The notes beneath the pieces were generated by a model. The model ran no database searches and was not told the DNA's origin. It saw only the letters and a list, made by a program, of their open reading frames with translations. From Vanilla planifolia (lineage: Eukaryota > Streptophyta > Magnoliopsida > Asparagales > Orchidaceae), in NCBI GenBank assembly GCA_023846275.1, contig JAIUJO010000160.1, positions 528,451 through 592,450 of the forward strand: a DNA stretch of 64,000 nucleotides, given 5' to 3'. The position numbers and the translations under genes were made by a program. This document shows positions 27,171 to 38,349 of this stretch, piece by piece. Each line of letters begins with the position of its first letter. Position 1 is the stretch's first letter.

Positions 27171-29490
27171 AAGTTATTAAATTAATAAATATATAATAGT
27201 TTTTATTTTATTAAACCTTTATCAAATATATTAATTGTTCTTATTTTATTATTTGTAATTATTACATCATTGCAAAGAATAAAAAATTGATCTTTTAATT
27301 ACAAACAAAATTTTATGATTAATGACAGTCATTACTATTATTCTATTAAAAAATATTATTTAACAGAAATAATTATTATTTAATTTATTATTCTTTTTTG
27401 AATTACTATAATAATGAATATTATTAATTATGTGTTTTTGTTATACTTTAATTTAAGATATAAAAATGTTAACAATTGTTAATTTTTTTAAAAGAATATT
27501 AGCTATTATATATATATTTTTTATTATTACTAATTAATGGAGAATGTTATCTTCTATCATTATTATAATGGTAATTACGATAGTAATAATAATAATTATT
27601 ATTATTATTGTATAATTATTGTATTCATATTAAATTTATAGAATTTATTTGATAGAATATTTAATTTCCTTATAATAAATTTGTTATCGATAATTTAGAA
27701 CCAGATTAAATTTGTTATCAAACTTTGTATTTTTCATCAATGTTTCCATCTCTTTATCTTACTTCTTTACTATAATATTGATAATCATTTTTGGACATTA
27801 AATATTTATAGCTTGATTAACATACTAAAACTATTGTTATTAACTAATTATGCGAATTCTTACAATTTATAGCACTTATTACTTATAATCATCAAAAGAT
27901 ACACACTTATTTGTTTGTTAATAACAAAATAATTATAAATATTTAAATCTCTCAAGATTAATTTAAAGATAGTTTTAATTATTAAGGTTTTAGAAAATTT
28001 GTATAATTTCAATATTATTAGTTTATTAAAAATAATTTTATTTAAACTGAATAAATTTTAAGATAATTTCTATTTGTACAATATAATTTTTTTAATTAAA
28101 TTAACTAATAAATAATATATAACATTGAAAAGTGTTGTTAGTATTAATGAAACTCCTAGTTGTATTTCTTTAGTAATTATAATCTTTTATATTATTAGAC
28201 ATGGAAATCAAAATTTGTTATTTTTTTCATAGTGTGATGAAAAAAATATTTATGATATTTTTTTATGATAATTAATATAAATTATTCATGGTGTTTATTA
28301 AAATAATAAAAATGATTATTAATGTAGTTATAACTATAATCCTTTGACTGTGTTAATTTATAATAAGACACCTGAAGCTTGTTATTATTGTTATGGTTTT
28401 AGTTCTCATAAAAATAATTATCGAAAGAAAGATAATAACAATTTAGAGTACGTTGGCAATTATATAAATTTTTAGCAAAATTTTTTTTATTACTATAATA
28501 ATAAAATTGTGAATAAATACTCTTACCACCATTTTTATTAATTACATAAAATTTGAATTATCTATGATATTCACAATAAATGTTTAAAAAATAAGAATTA
28601 CTTTTATAATATAATTTTTCATTATTATAATTATATTAACATTCAGTTCTTAAAACATATCATATGTTAATATTTATCCATTATGAAAAAATAAGTTTTT
28701 TATGCTATATTTCTTGTTATTACATAATGCGTTACACACGTTAATGACACATTTTAAAAATTTTAGAAAATAAATTTTAAAAAATAAGAGTAATTGCAAA
28801 AAATATTATTTTTCTCGTAATAGTTATTATTACACGACAATATTATCGTGGTCAAACTTAGTGACTTTAAAACAAAAATAACCTTTAAGAACCTTTAAAT
28901 CTAAACATGCTTAAAATAATTATTAAAATCATTTTCTTTATTCACAATGATAACAAACCTAGAAGAGTGTTTTATTGTTAAATAATGATAATTACGATTA
29001 AATATTAATTATGACCATTAAAAATAGTAATAATATTTTTTATTAAAAAATTATAATATTATTTTATTTATAATTAACTATCAAGTAATTATTATTTTTT
29101 CTTTCATATTATTAATTTATAATTCTAGATAAAAAATACTTTAAAATATTACAAAAGTTTACTTTTTATTAATTTTAAAATAGTACTAATGAATTTATAA
29201 TTTTGTAATATTTATTAATTATAAATTACATAACAAATTTAATTTGTAATAAATTTGTATGTTTTGTTCATTCGAAAATTAATATTTTTCATAAAATATC
29301 GAGTGTATTACAGATTCTTTTTTTCTTCTTTATGAAATTATTCAATATATTTAATGTATTTTCTTATCTCATTTTGACCTAATTATTTATAGTTTTTGTT
29401 ATTATGTTTCTTTATTTAATAATCAAAATTTTTTATTTCTTCTCTTATTTATTCTTATTATTTTTTATCTCTTGTTTCTCAAAAAGGAAA
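27171..29490. repeat. AT-rich module of composite repeat, copy 1
   Basis: Extremely AT-rich, without satellite landmarks. Its second half recurs at 33400-35330 and, partly, at 41850-42830. Matching points include CATCTCTTTATCTTAC near 27748 with CATCTCTTTATTCTAC near 33438, and a TTATTATTGTTATGGTTTTA region near 28380 with a close match near 34078, at an offset near 5.7 kb. The first few hundred bases do not align clearly. I see no open frame, LTR terminus or tRNA-like structure. Confidence 0.6.
27584..27609. repeat. AAT/ATT palindromic run
   Basis: An (AAT)n run directly followed by an (ATT)n run gives a near-perfect inverted repeat that could extrude as a hairpin. It lies inside the AT-rich module. 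No function is implied. Confidence 0.7.
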
Positions 29491-31220
29491 AAATTGAGAA
29501 TGTGTTAGCAAATCAATTAACCTGGAAGTGCTTAAAAAAGGAGGAAGAAGGAATCAAAGAAGTGTGATTGAAAAGTGATAGATAAATGTGGGTAGAGACT
29601 AAAACAAAGGCAACATAAAAAAGTTGTGGAGGGAATGAGAGAAAGAAATAGAAGAGAATCTTATAAAGGGAGTTTGACTAGATGACTTGGAAGTGAAGGA
29701 ATGAGAGAGACAAAGATAAAAATGAAAGACAAAAGTGAGACAAGGAGAGCAATGGAGAGGTAGATGAAGAAAGATATTCTCACTTAAATGGAGAGAAAAG
29801 GAAGAGTGTGAGGTAGAGAGCATCAATAAAGAGAGAAAGAAGGCTTTGAGAATAAATATGGTTAAAGCATAGATAGAGAAAAAGATACAAAAAAATTAAG
29901 AGGCCATGAATGAAAAGTGAGAGAGAGTTTAAGAATGACTATTTTAGAGAAAAGAAGAAAGAAAGTAGAGAGGGACAGAAGTGGTAGGTGGAGACAAAGC
30001 GAGAAATGAGAAAAAACTTAAGGAGAAAGATAGAGAATAGAAAATTAAAATTGAGAAATGAGAGAAAAAGGATAGATTTTGATGATATAGCTATAAAAAA
30101 TAGAGAGAATGTGAAAGGTCAAGAAAATATAAAATATACAATATTCATAAATATAAAAGTTTGAATGTGAAGAGAATAAAGAGATGATAAGAGTGCATGC
30201 AAGTGTGACAAAAGATAGGGGAGTGATGGTGTAAAATGTAAGGTGATAGATAAATCAAAAAGGAATAGTCAAATACTCTAAAACATTGATAGATATGTTT
30301 AACAAAAGGGTGTGTCAATGAGTAGAAGTGATAGATGAGAAAACAATAGAAGAGGTAGAGAGAAAGAAATAAAATGAGTGGAGAAGAAAAGAGAGAAAGC
30401 AAAGGAAAGGAGATATTTTAGAGTAGGTTAGAGAGCGAAGAGAAAAAAATAAATGGCTAAGAGACACATAAGTGAAGCAATGAAATAAAAGAAGAGAGAG
30501 GTTGATGATAAAGTCATAAAAAGATAAAGTAAGAGAGAGATTCATAGTTGGAGAGATGGCTAGAGATGTAAAGATAGACGAGTATATGTTGAAAGTACAA
30601 GTAAACATTATATTGAGATAATGGGGAGAAATAAATTGAGTGAGTAGAGCAGGTTTGAGGAGACAGAGATAATAAGTTGATGAAGATGAGAGATGGATTA
30701 ATGACAAGAGAGAAATAGAGAATACTAAATTGGTAGTGTGGTAAAAATAGTGATTGTGATAGAAAAGAGACTTATATGAACAAAGGGAGTACAAGAGTGA
30801 GGAAAACATTATGGATGATTGAATAATGAGAAGAGGAAAGTTTGAGAAATGAGGAGATAGAAGAGAGTCATAAGAAGTGTGAGAAATCATCATAATAAAA
30901 TAAAAAATGATAAAGAAAAGATAAATGGTGGTAGGGAGAAAAAGATCAAAGGAAAGGGCGAGAAGTAATTAAGATGGGAAGAGTTAGAAACAAGTGATAG
31001 AATTGAGTGAAACATAGTAGAGCAAGAAAGATTTAATGAATGAGGTCAAAGTTTAGGTGAGCAAGTGCAGATGAGAAGGAGGTGAGAAAGATATTGAAAA
31101 TTCATAAAGAGAAAGGAAGACAAAAGCAATGAATTCATTTAATATGGGGACAAAAGTACGTGAAGAGACATAAATAGAAAAAGATTGACAAAGTGCAAGA
31201 TATAGTATAAGAGACTAAGA
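29491..31220 (+). repeat. Purine-rich (GA-rich) module, long copy
   Basis: About 1.7 kb in which the plus strand is mostly A and G, with very little C. It recurs elsewhere: a stretch near 29730-29840, including AGAGAGAAAGAAGGCTTTGA, is matched at 35445-35550, and the stretch near 30195-30250 with GGGGAGTGATG is matched near 44490-44540 with AAGGAAGTGATG. The minus strand has long open frames (for example 192 codons at 30315-30893) only because a pyrimidine-rich strand rarely makes stop codons; their predicted Ser/Leu/Phe/Tyr-rich peptides resemble no protein I know. Confidence 0.65.
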
Positions 31221-32260
31221 AATTTTCATAGATACATTATCTCATTAGAATAAACAAAATAAATTTTTATTTTTATTGAAAGTTAAATTCATTGAGATAT
31301 GTTTTATTAATATTTGATATTATAATGTCTATTTTTATAACAAATATTAAGATTTAAACTATTTCTTTGGATCTTGAGTGTTTACCAAACATTCAAACGA
31401 ATAATTCTTAATTATGATATTGAAAATAAAGAATATTTAGTTGTTATTAATAATTTAAACATAATAGTAAATAAGTAGTCCTTTGTGTAATTATTGATGA
31501 AAAGTATTAGGAATTACCCTTCCTCTAATTTTAGTATAAATATACTTTTCACAATTCCATCACAATTCTATTCTTCATAAAAGCTAAATTTAAAATTATT
31601 AACAAAAAAACGATTATTATTATTTGATTTCATAAAATTATAATAAAAATTCATTATTGGAAGAAAAATAAACAATCGCTATGAGTGTAATGATTATATT
31701 TTTTTGAGACAAGCACTCAAATTTATTCCTATAATTATGATAACTAGTTGTTAAGAAGAATTTTTTAATTATAATCCCACATAAATTTTCACATTAATCT
31801 TCTGGTTAATTTGATTTTTAAATACATTAAATATGTGATATAGTTTTTTTGATAATTCATTTACTAACAGTATAACAAACATTTTCTTTAAATATTGATT
31901 ATTTTAAGGTTTCTAAATATTATTATGATAATGTTGAAAAAAAATTTACTTAATTTCGAAAATTTATTTGTTACAATGAATTCTTATTAAATTTATTCTA
32001 AAGAATTTTTTTAAAATATGACTTATTTTTTATCACTAAGATATTTTTATATGAATTATTAATAAGATGAAAGACTTAATCATAATTATTAAAATAAAAT
32101 GTGATTTAAAATAAAACTAAAATTTAAACATTTTCTTTCCACAAAAACCTCTTAAGAATAATGTTCTAAAATTAGCATTATCAAAAAAATAAATTTTAAT
32201 TTTAATAAAAAAATGCTAGCAAAAAATATTCTTAAAATAAGCAATATGCCTTTTGAAATA
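31221..32260. repeat. AT-rich module 2 of composite repeat
   Basis: About 1 kb of AT-rich sequence between two purine-rich modules. It is matched by 43011-44150: AATATACTTTTCACAATTCC near 31539 pairs with AATATACTTGTCACAATTTA near 43381, CGCTATGAGTGTAATGATTA near 31677 pairs with a similar string near 43534, and the end AATATTCTTAAAATAAGCAA pairs with AATATTCTTAAAATAAATAA near 44090. No gene is visible. Confidence 0.62.
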
Positions 32261-32760
32261 GGATAAAAAGAGAACGTAAGGGTGATAGACAGCAAAAGAC
32301 AATAGCAATGAGTTTAGCTTACAAGAAGAGATGAAAAGAGAGATAGAGAACAAATGGATATAGATTAAACGAAGATATAGAAAAGGGATAGACTATATGT
32401 GAAGAGTTTAATAATGAATGGGGAATATAGTAAAGAATGGCATTGAGGTAGATAAAATATTCAAATAAATAAAGGCAATTAGAAAAACAAATAAAGAGAT
32501 AAAAAGCAATAGAAAGAGTAAGAGTCTAAATATAACGAAAAAGGGGAACACACATACACATACATATAAGAGCAATAAAGGAGTGTTAGGAGACTGAAAT
32601 AGAGAGATGAAGAGTAAGAAAACAAATAAAAGTTTTTTTATAGAGATATTGATAGGCAGAGTCTATAAAACCTTCTAGTGAGAGACAAAGAGCAAGAGCA
32701 TTATAAACAAATATTAAAGGACATGGATACCAAAAAGACAAAGGAAGAATAGGTTCAATA
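32261..32760 (+). repeat. Purine-rich module, short copy
   Basis: About 0.5 kb of A/G-rich plus strand following AT-rich module 2, in the same position as the longer purine-rich stretch after 44150. It contains a short CACACATACACATACATATA run near 32550. It has no coding potential. Confidence 0.55.
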
Positions 32761-35340
32761 AATTAAAAACAAGATAAATAATCTAATACAAAAATATAAT
32801 TACAAGAAAAAAATATTAAGAAAACATTTTGCTACAATATTTGTTATTGCAATATTAAAAATATTAATTTCTAAGGAATAAGAATTATAACAATATTTGT
32901 TTATAATTAACACTATTATTAATTATAGATATGATTCTTTAAAATATTTTTTATTAGTTATTAAAAAACTATTATTATCATTCCTAATATTGTAACTCAC
33001 ATCATTTCAAATTCAACTGACAATTTGGAACCATATTATAAATAATTTCTTTTATTTTTTTAGTATAGTATTAAATTAATTGAATTAAAATCATTAATTT
33101 TTAATTATTATAACAAATTTGTGATGGAAAGAATTATATTTATATTCCTACAAAATGCAACACTAAAAATAAATACAAATATAATATTTTTTATATGCTC
33201 AAAGTAATTCTAATTATTATTCGTTTTAACTATCATAATTAATTCTTTAAAATAATAACTTAATTAAAATTATGAACAATTATTCTTGTGACACATCTTA
33301 ACACTCAAAGTTGTTACTAAAAAATTTTGCTAAGTTATTTATGATAGTTAAATTAATAATGCCTTGTTTTATTTAAGTTAAAAATTTCTCAAAGATACCA
33401 ATTATTCTAGTGTTATTATTTATAATCATTGTTCAGCATCTCTTTATTCTACTTTACTAAAAAAATGAGTAATCCTTAGATAACGTATTTCATAATTATA
33501 ATAGGATTCATGTTCTAAAATTATAGTTATTTTTTAAATAGAGCAATTCTAGTATCTAATTATACATATTATTTATAAGGATCATAACAAAAAAAATTTA
33601 ACTGATTATTAATAATAGAATAATATTAAATATTTAAATATTACAAAATTTTTTGCAAATAATTTTATTTTGTTAAACTATTAGAATATGAAATTTATAT
33701 AATGGTAATATCACAATTGGTTAAATAGTAATTTTTTTAAAAAAATTAAATTTAATATAATCATCCTTTATAGACTATATTTTTCTTAATTATATGAACT
33801 AACCAACAATATATAACTACGAAACCTGCTACTGATATTAATAATTAACTTCTAACTTTAGTTCAATAGTAGTAAAAGATTTTTATATTACTAAAATAGT
33901 AATTAATTTTTAGTTGATATTTTGAATAGTGAGAAAAACACATAGCTATTAATAATTTTTTATGACAATTATTAAGAATGATTCATGGTATTAGCTAAAT
34001 TGAAAACATTATAATCCATGTTGATTAGTTATAAACTTATTATAAGATTTATTTATGATAAACTAGATGAGGCCTTGCTATTATTGTTATGTTTTAGTTG
34101 CATTAAAAACAATTATAAGAAGAAATATTAATAATAGTTGACAATATCCTAGTAATTATTTAAATTAAGAGGAAATTTTTATTTATAATTTTAATACGTA
34201 AATTATGATTAATTAATCTCACTACCAATTATCTTAATTACATAAATATTTAATTAATTATCATATCTAATATTTCATAACTAAACTAAAAAAATGTTGT
34301 TATTTCTTTTATTTTTAATAAATATTTATCAAAAAAGTATTTGTTTTATAGTATTGTTTTTATTATCATAATTATATTAATAGTTACTTCTATAAAATTA
34401 TATGGTATTATTAGTTATCCGATGTGAAAAACTCATTTTTAAATGCTCTATAAGTAGTTATTACATATTTGTTCGAACAAATTTATAGCATATTTTAAAA
34501 ATATTAGAAAGTAATATTTTAAGAGGAGTAATTATGAAAATTAATTGTAATCTTGCTATTTAAATTTATTATAATAAAATAATATTATGCTGATTAATTT
34601 TACTAACTATTAAATAAAAATAACCATTCAGAACCATAAAATGATGACATGCTTAAAATTTCTTTAAAAAATATTTTCGCCATTAACAATAATAATGACC
34701 CAAGAAGAATGTTAATATTGTTACATAAAAATAATTGATATAAAATTTTATTCATAACACTGAACAATGGTAATCAAAACTTTATTGTATAATTTTGAAG
34801 TTTGTCATAGCTATATTCAATTGTCAAGTAATTATTATTTTACTTTTTATCTTTCATATTATAATTTTTTTATTGTAAATAAAATATATTATTAATATTA
34901 TATGAAGAATAAAAAAACACATAACTGTGAAAATAATTAAAATTTTTATAAAAACTTTTTTATTAGTAATATTTAATATAATTATAATGCATAAATTATT
35001 TTCTTATATTTATTAATTATCAATTACATAATAACATTTTTTTTAGTTAATTTGTAATTTTTTCCTTTCCAAAATTAATATTTTCCATATATTTTTTTAG
35101 TGTTTTTGTAGATTCTTTCTTTTTCTTCTTAACAAAATTTGTTATGATATTTATAACAACATATCTTATTTAACTTAATTATTTTTGGTATTTGTAATTA
35201 TGTCTCTTTATTTACTCTTTCTACTTTTTGATTCATTTAATACTTTTAATTAATATTTTTTTATAACCTCTTTTTTTTATAATAAAACGTTGATAAAATC
35301 AAGGAAGTTCTTGGAAATTTGTTTTTTAGAATGTGGTTAA
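32761..35340. repeat. AT-rich module of composite repeat, copy 2
   Basis: Second copy of the 27171-29490 module, in the same orientation and about 5.7 kb downstream, followed like copy 1 by a purine-rich stretch. The part from about 34200 onward also matches 41850-42830 on the other side of the LINE (the string ACCAATTATCTTAATTACAT near 34227 against ACCAATTTTTTAATTACATA near 41875). Confidence 0.6.
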
Positions 35341-35576
35341 AAAAGAGACAGGGAGACGTAAAGTAGAGAGATAAAATTGATAAATAAATGTGAGTAAGGA
35401 GTAAGTGACACAAAATAATAAATTAGTAGAGGGAATGGGTGTGACAAGGAGAGTAAAGGAGAGAGGTGAATGACAAAAGATATACTCTCTTAAAAGGAAA
35501 AAAAGGAAGAGGACGAGGTGGAGAGTATAAATGTAAAGAGAGAAGGCTTTGAGTTAAGGAGGATAAAAGGGAAAAT
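35341..35576 (+). repeat. Purine-rich module, copy broken by LINE
   Basis: The start of a purine-rich module, clearly homologous to 29620-29850: both carry a GACAAGGAGAG box, a GATAT(T/A)CTC box and a GAGAGAAGGCTTTGAG-like box in the same order. Similarity stops at about 35577, where GC-rich LINE sequence begins, so the other copy shows this site before insertion. Confidence 0.7.
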
Positions 35577-36725
35577 AGAGCGACGAAGTCGAAACTACTC
35601 AAATGACGACGACAACTGCAACGGAGTCGGGACAAATCCAACGAGCTCACTTCTGGTGCAAAAATCTTAAAACCACGAGATTGGAGTGAACGGTCTCTGG
35701 TCACGGTCCAGCTGGAGTAGACCTCAAGTATCTACACAACAAGGAGACTTTTTTAAAGCGAATCTCCTCTAACGACTACCTTTGAAGATGAAAGGTCGAT
35801 GGCTGTGAAGACAGTGACTATTTTGTTGAGGATGTGGTTAAAGAGCAAAGTGGCATAATTGGAATATATCTCGGACTTCGTAATAACGGAAAGCGTTAAG
35901 GTACCTCACTGGAATTTTTTATGCTTGATTAAGTTATTGGGTGCCGATATCAAATCACTGTTATGAGGTAGACAAAGCCGCCATTTTGATTTCAAATTTA
36001 AAATTTGGAACCCAAACTTTTTTTCAGCCACTGCGCACTGTAGTAATGGAAAACTATTAAAGTCTTCAGTTGTGCCGCAGAACATGTAACTTTTGCTATG
36101 CAAACTTAGTAGCAGTTGATTGCAAGTTGTTTGCGCTCCGACTCACCCGACGTAGGGACAACAACTGATCTCTCCATCCAGTATTCTGGTGCCCTCTTCT
36201 ACTTGTGGAAACTGAATCATGGCGGTTCAAAAGGGAGGAAAAGCAATAGGAAAACTACAAACAGTGGAAGCGCCTCTCTTGAAAGGGAAAGTGTTGAGAT
36301 TGCTGCGGGGAGAACCACTAGTGACAATGAGAAAAATGGTTTAGTTATAGGCATGTCAGTAATAGATTGGAAGGATGGGTACTTATTGCACAAGCTTATA
36401 TATCGAATATCTCCGCTGACTCTGCGAGTGGCAATACAGTAACTCTAGAAGATGGTGTGACCACTGCTACCCCACTGCTGCTTTTGAAGTAAACTGACTG
36501 CAAGCAGGAAGGGCTGTCGGGTGAATCCTTGGGTGATACTGGGAACTCTAGAGATAACTTCAACAGTTTAGCAAGTGGTGTTTCCGACATGGCACGTGGT
36601 AATTGCGTCCACAATGGAGAGAATGCGAACTTGCCACATGACATAGATACTTCCGAGCCAAGTATGGCTCTTACCTACGAAACATGCAAGGTGAATTCGG
36701 GTAAAGATGCAGATGGCACACTCGA
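35577..36725 (+). other. LINE 5' leader and start of ORF1 region
   Basis: GC-richer sequence upstream of the recognisable ORF1 domain. It probably holds the 5' UTR and the poorly conserved N-terminal part of ORF1. An open frame at 36116-36442 (108 codons) and an ATGGCG start at 36219 lie here, but neither resembles a conserved domain. The ORF1 start cannot be fixed. Confidence 0.5.
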
Positions 36726-37965
36726 GTGCGGCGGGCTGCCTCGTTGGACTACACTGCACCACCGACAGTTACTAGCATGGCGATGCAAGTAAACCGTGTC
36801 AGTTTCAAGGAAGCGTTAACATCCAACAACATCATGTCAAATGTAGCAGTGACATCCTATGTTAAACTGGTTGTCATAGATGCAAAGGCCAGGCAAGCAA
36901 GCATGGCTGATTATGTTGATAACAATGAGATCATCATGTAGAACGAAGCTTGTCAAAGGCTTATTAAGTTTCACAGGTACGATTTGGTGGGTCGAGTGTA
37001 TGGAAAAACTCTCCCTTTTCTGTTATTGCTCGGGTACTATAGAGGCATTGGGGGCATTATAAGAATTTTAGAATCTTAGATATCTCTTCAGGTTGCTTTT
37101 GCCTCCACTTTGAATCTATGGAGGACCAGAATGCTATATGGCTGGGCCGCCCTTGGCTAGTCGTTGGCCAGGCCATGGGCTTGGACATGTGGTGTCCTAA
37201 CTTCCGACGAAATGAAATGACGGCAATGTGTGCCCCACTCTGGTTTCGGTTTTCAGCCCTCCCCTTAATCTATTGAGATGTTGAGAACATACTAAGGATC
37301 GCAAAGTCATTTTTTGAACCAATTCTTCCAGATGAGTTGATGCCAAAAATGCAACGATTGACCTTGCCTGAGTGTCCCTCAAGATGGATTTATCAAAGCC
37401 ATTAAAATCAAGCATGTTGCTAAGAGGGGCAATAGGAAGATCGTTTCAGCCGTTCGAGTATGGGGGGTTGCCGAAAATATGTCTTGTATGGGACCATGCA
37501 GGTCACCTCATCTAACAGTGCAACCTTAGGAAGCCGGATATAGCTGCACCTGAGCCTCCGGTAGGGGAAGTGAGGACCGCACTTTATGACTTTGGAAAGA
37601 CCTCAACATCCTTGGTTTCGCGAGGCAACTCTGTCACAATTTGCGATCCTAACCAACATTCGCAAGGGCCACCTGCTGTGACTCCTGTGCACTCTAGAAA
37701 AATCCCAGATCTAGGAACATCTGTTGGTCAGACCACTATGGGTGAGGGGACGCCCCATAATACAATGAGCAAAGAATCCAAGCTGGTTGATGAGGAGAGT
37801 ACAAAAAGGAGAACCTTCGCTCATGGATGTTGGTGCAACCAAGGCGAAGGAAACAGGCCACAAATGCACAGTGGAACGTCTCAAGCAATTGGGTGTATCA
37901 GAGTGCACATGAGATGGAAAATGAACCGAATGAGGTTGGTGGGGGAGGTTGCTGAAATGGCTTAA
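36726..37965 (+). pseudogene. LINE ORF1 pseudogene (DUF4283-like plus CCHC zinc knuckle)
   Basis: Nucleic-acid-binding ORF1 protein of a plant LINE, expected to bind the element's RNA. From about 36787 to 37420 the translation follows the DUF4283 family with frame changes: VSFKEALTS, LVGRVYGKTLPF, HWGHYKNFRILDISSGCF, FESMEDQNAIWLGRPWLVV, AMGLDMWCPNF, then DLSKPLK near 37390. From about 37459 comes YGGLPKICLVWDHAGHLI, a stop, then QC. This fits the C-x2-C-x4-H-x4-C knuckle with the second Cys changed to Trp. A further 131-codon open segment (37570-37965) is the low-complexity C-terminal part. In-frame stops lie near 36939, 37043, 37278 (where the family has Trp), 37368 (where it has Arg) and inside the knuckle. 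A frameshift occurs near 37017. The family call is from recalled conservation of these motifs and is quite secure; the N-terminus is not defined. Confidence 0.8.
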
Positions 37966-38349
37966 GAGAAGTAGCTCTCTAATAAGGGGAAGGATCAAAA
38001 GGGAAGGGGTTGATGCAGGCTAATGATCAGGACCTAGAGGTCAACGCACGTATGATGATTACTATCATTGTAAGATCTAGGAGGATTTCCTCCCCACTAC
38101 ACATCGTGGAGTGTAGTAAACATCCTAACTCACTGTGGGGGCTATGACGTACGATGAATTACCACAGGAGGAGAGACATGGATGTACCTATATGTATGGG
38201 GTGCTGCAATTTTTTGAAGATGGGGTGGTTGGGCATCGTGATACGATGGTGTTCTTAGAATATCCTGATTGGTCACTCATTCGTCAAGACCCTTGAAGGG
38301 GGGAGGCTGAGGCAAACGCTTCGATGGTGGTGTAATAAATACCTCTTAT
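37966..38349 (+). other. LINE spacer between ORF1 and ORF2
   Basis: About 380 bp between the last open ORF1 segment and the ORF2 ATG. GC content is like the rest of the LINE. It may include decayed ORF1 C-terminus. No separate motif is recognised. Confidence 0.5.

Noticed and set aside
30315..30893. 192-codon open frame on the minus strand, the longest in the window, with Ser/Leu/Phe/Tyr-rich peptide
   Set aside because: It lies wholly in a purine-rich tract, so the complementary strand seldom forms stop codons. Composition explains both length and residue bias, neighbouring frames overlap it, and no domain is recognisable.
27171..35340. A complete LTR retrotransposon with the AT-rich modules as its LTRs
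   Set aside because: Direct repeats of about 2.4 kb do flank 29490-32760, but I could not find matching TG/CA ends, a primer-binding site or target-site duplications, and a third partial copy follows. Kept only as one hypothesis.
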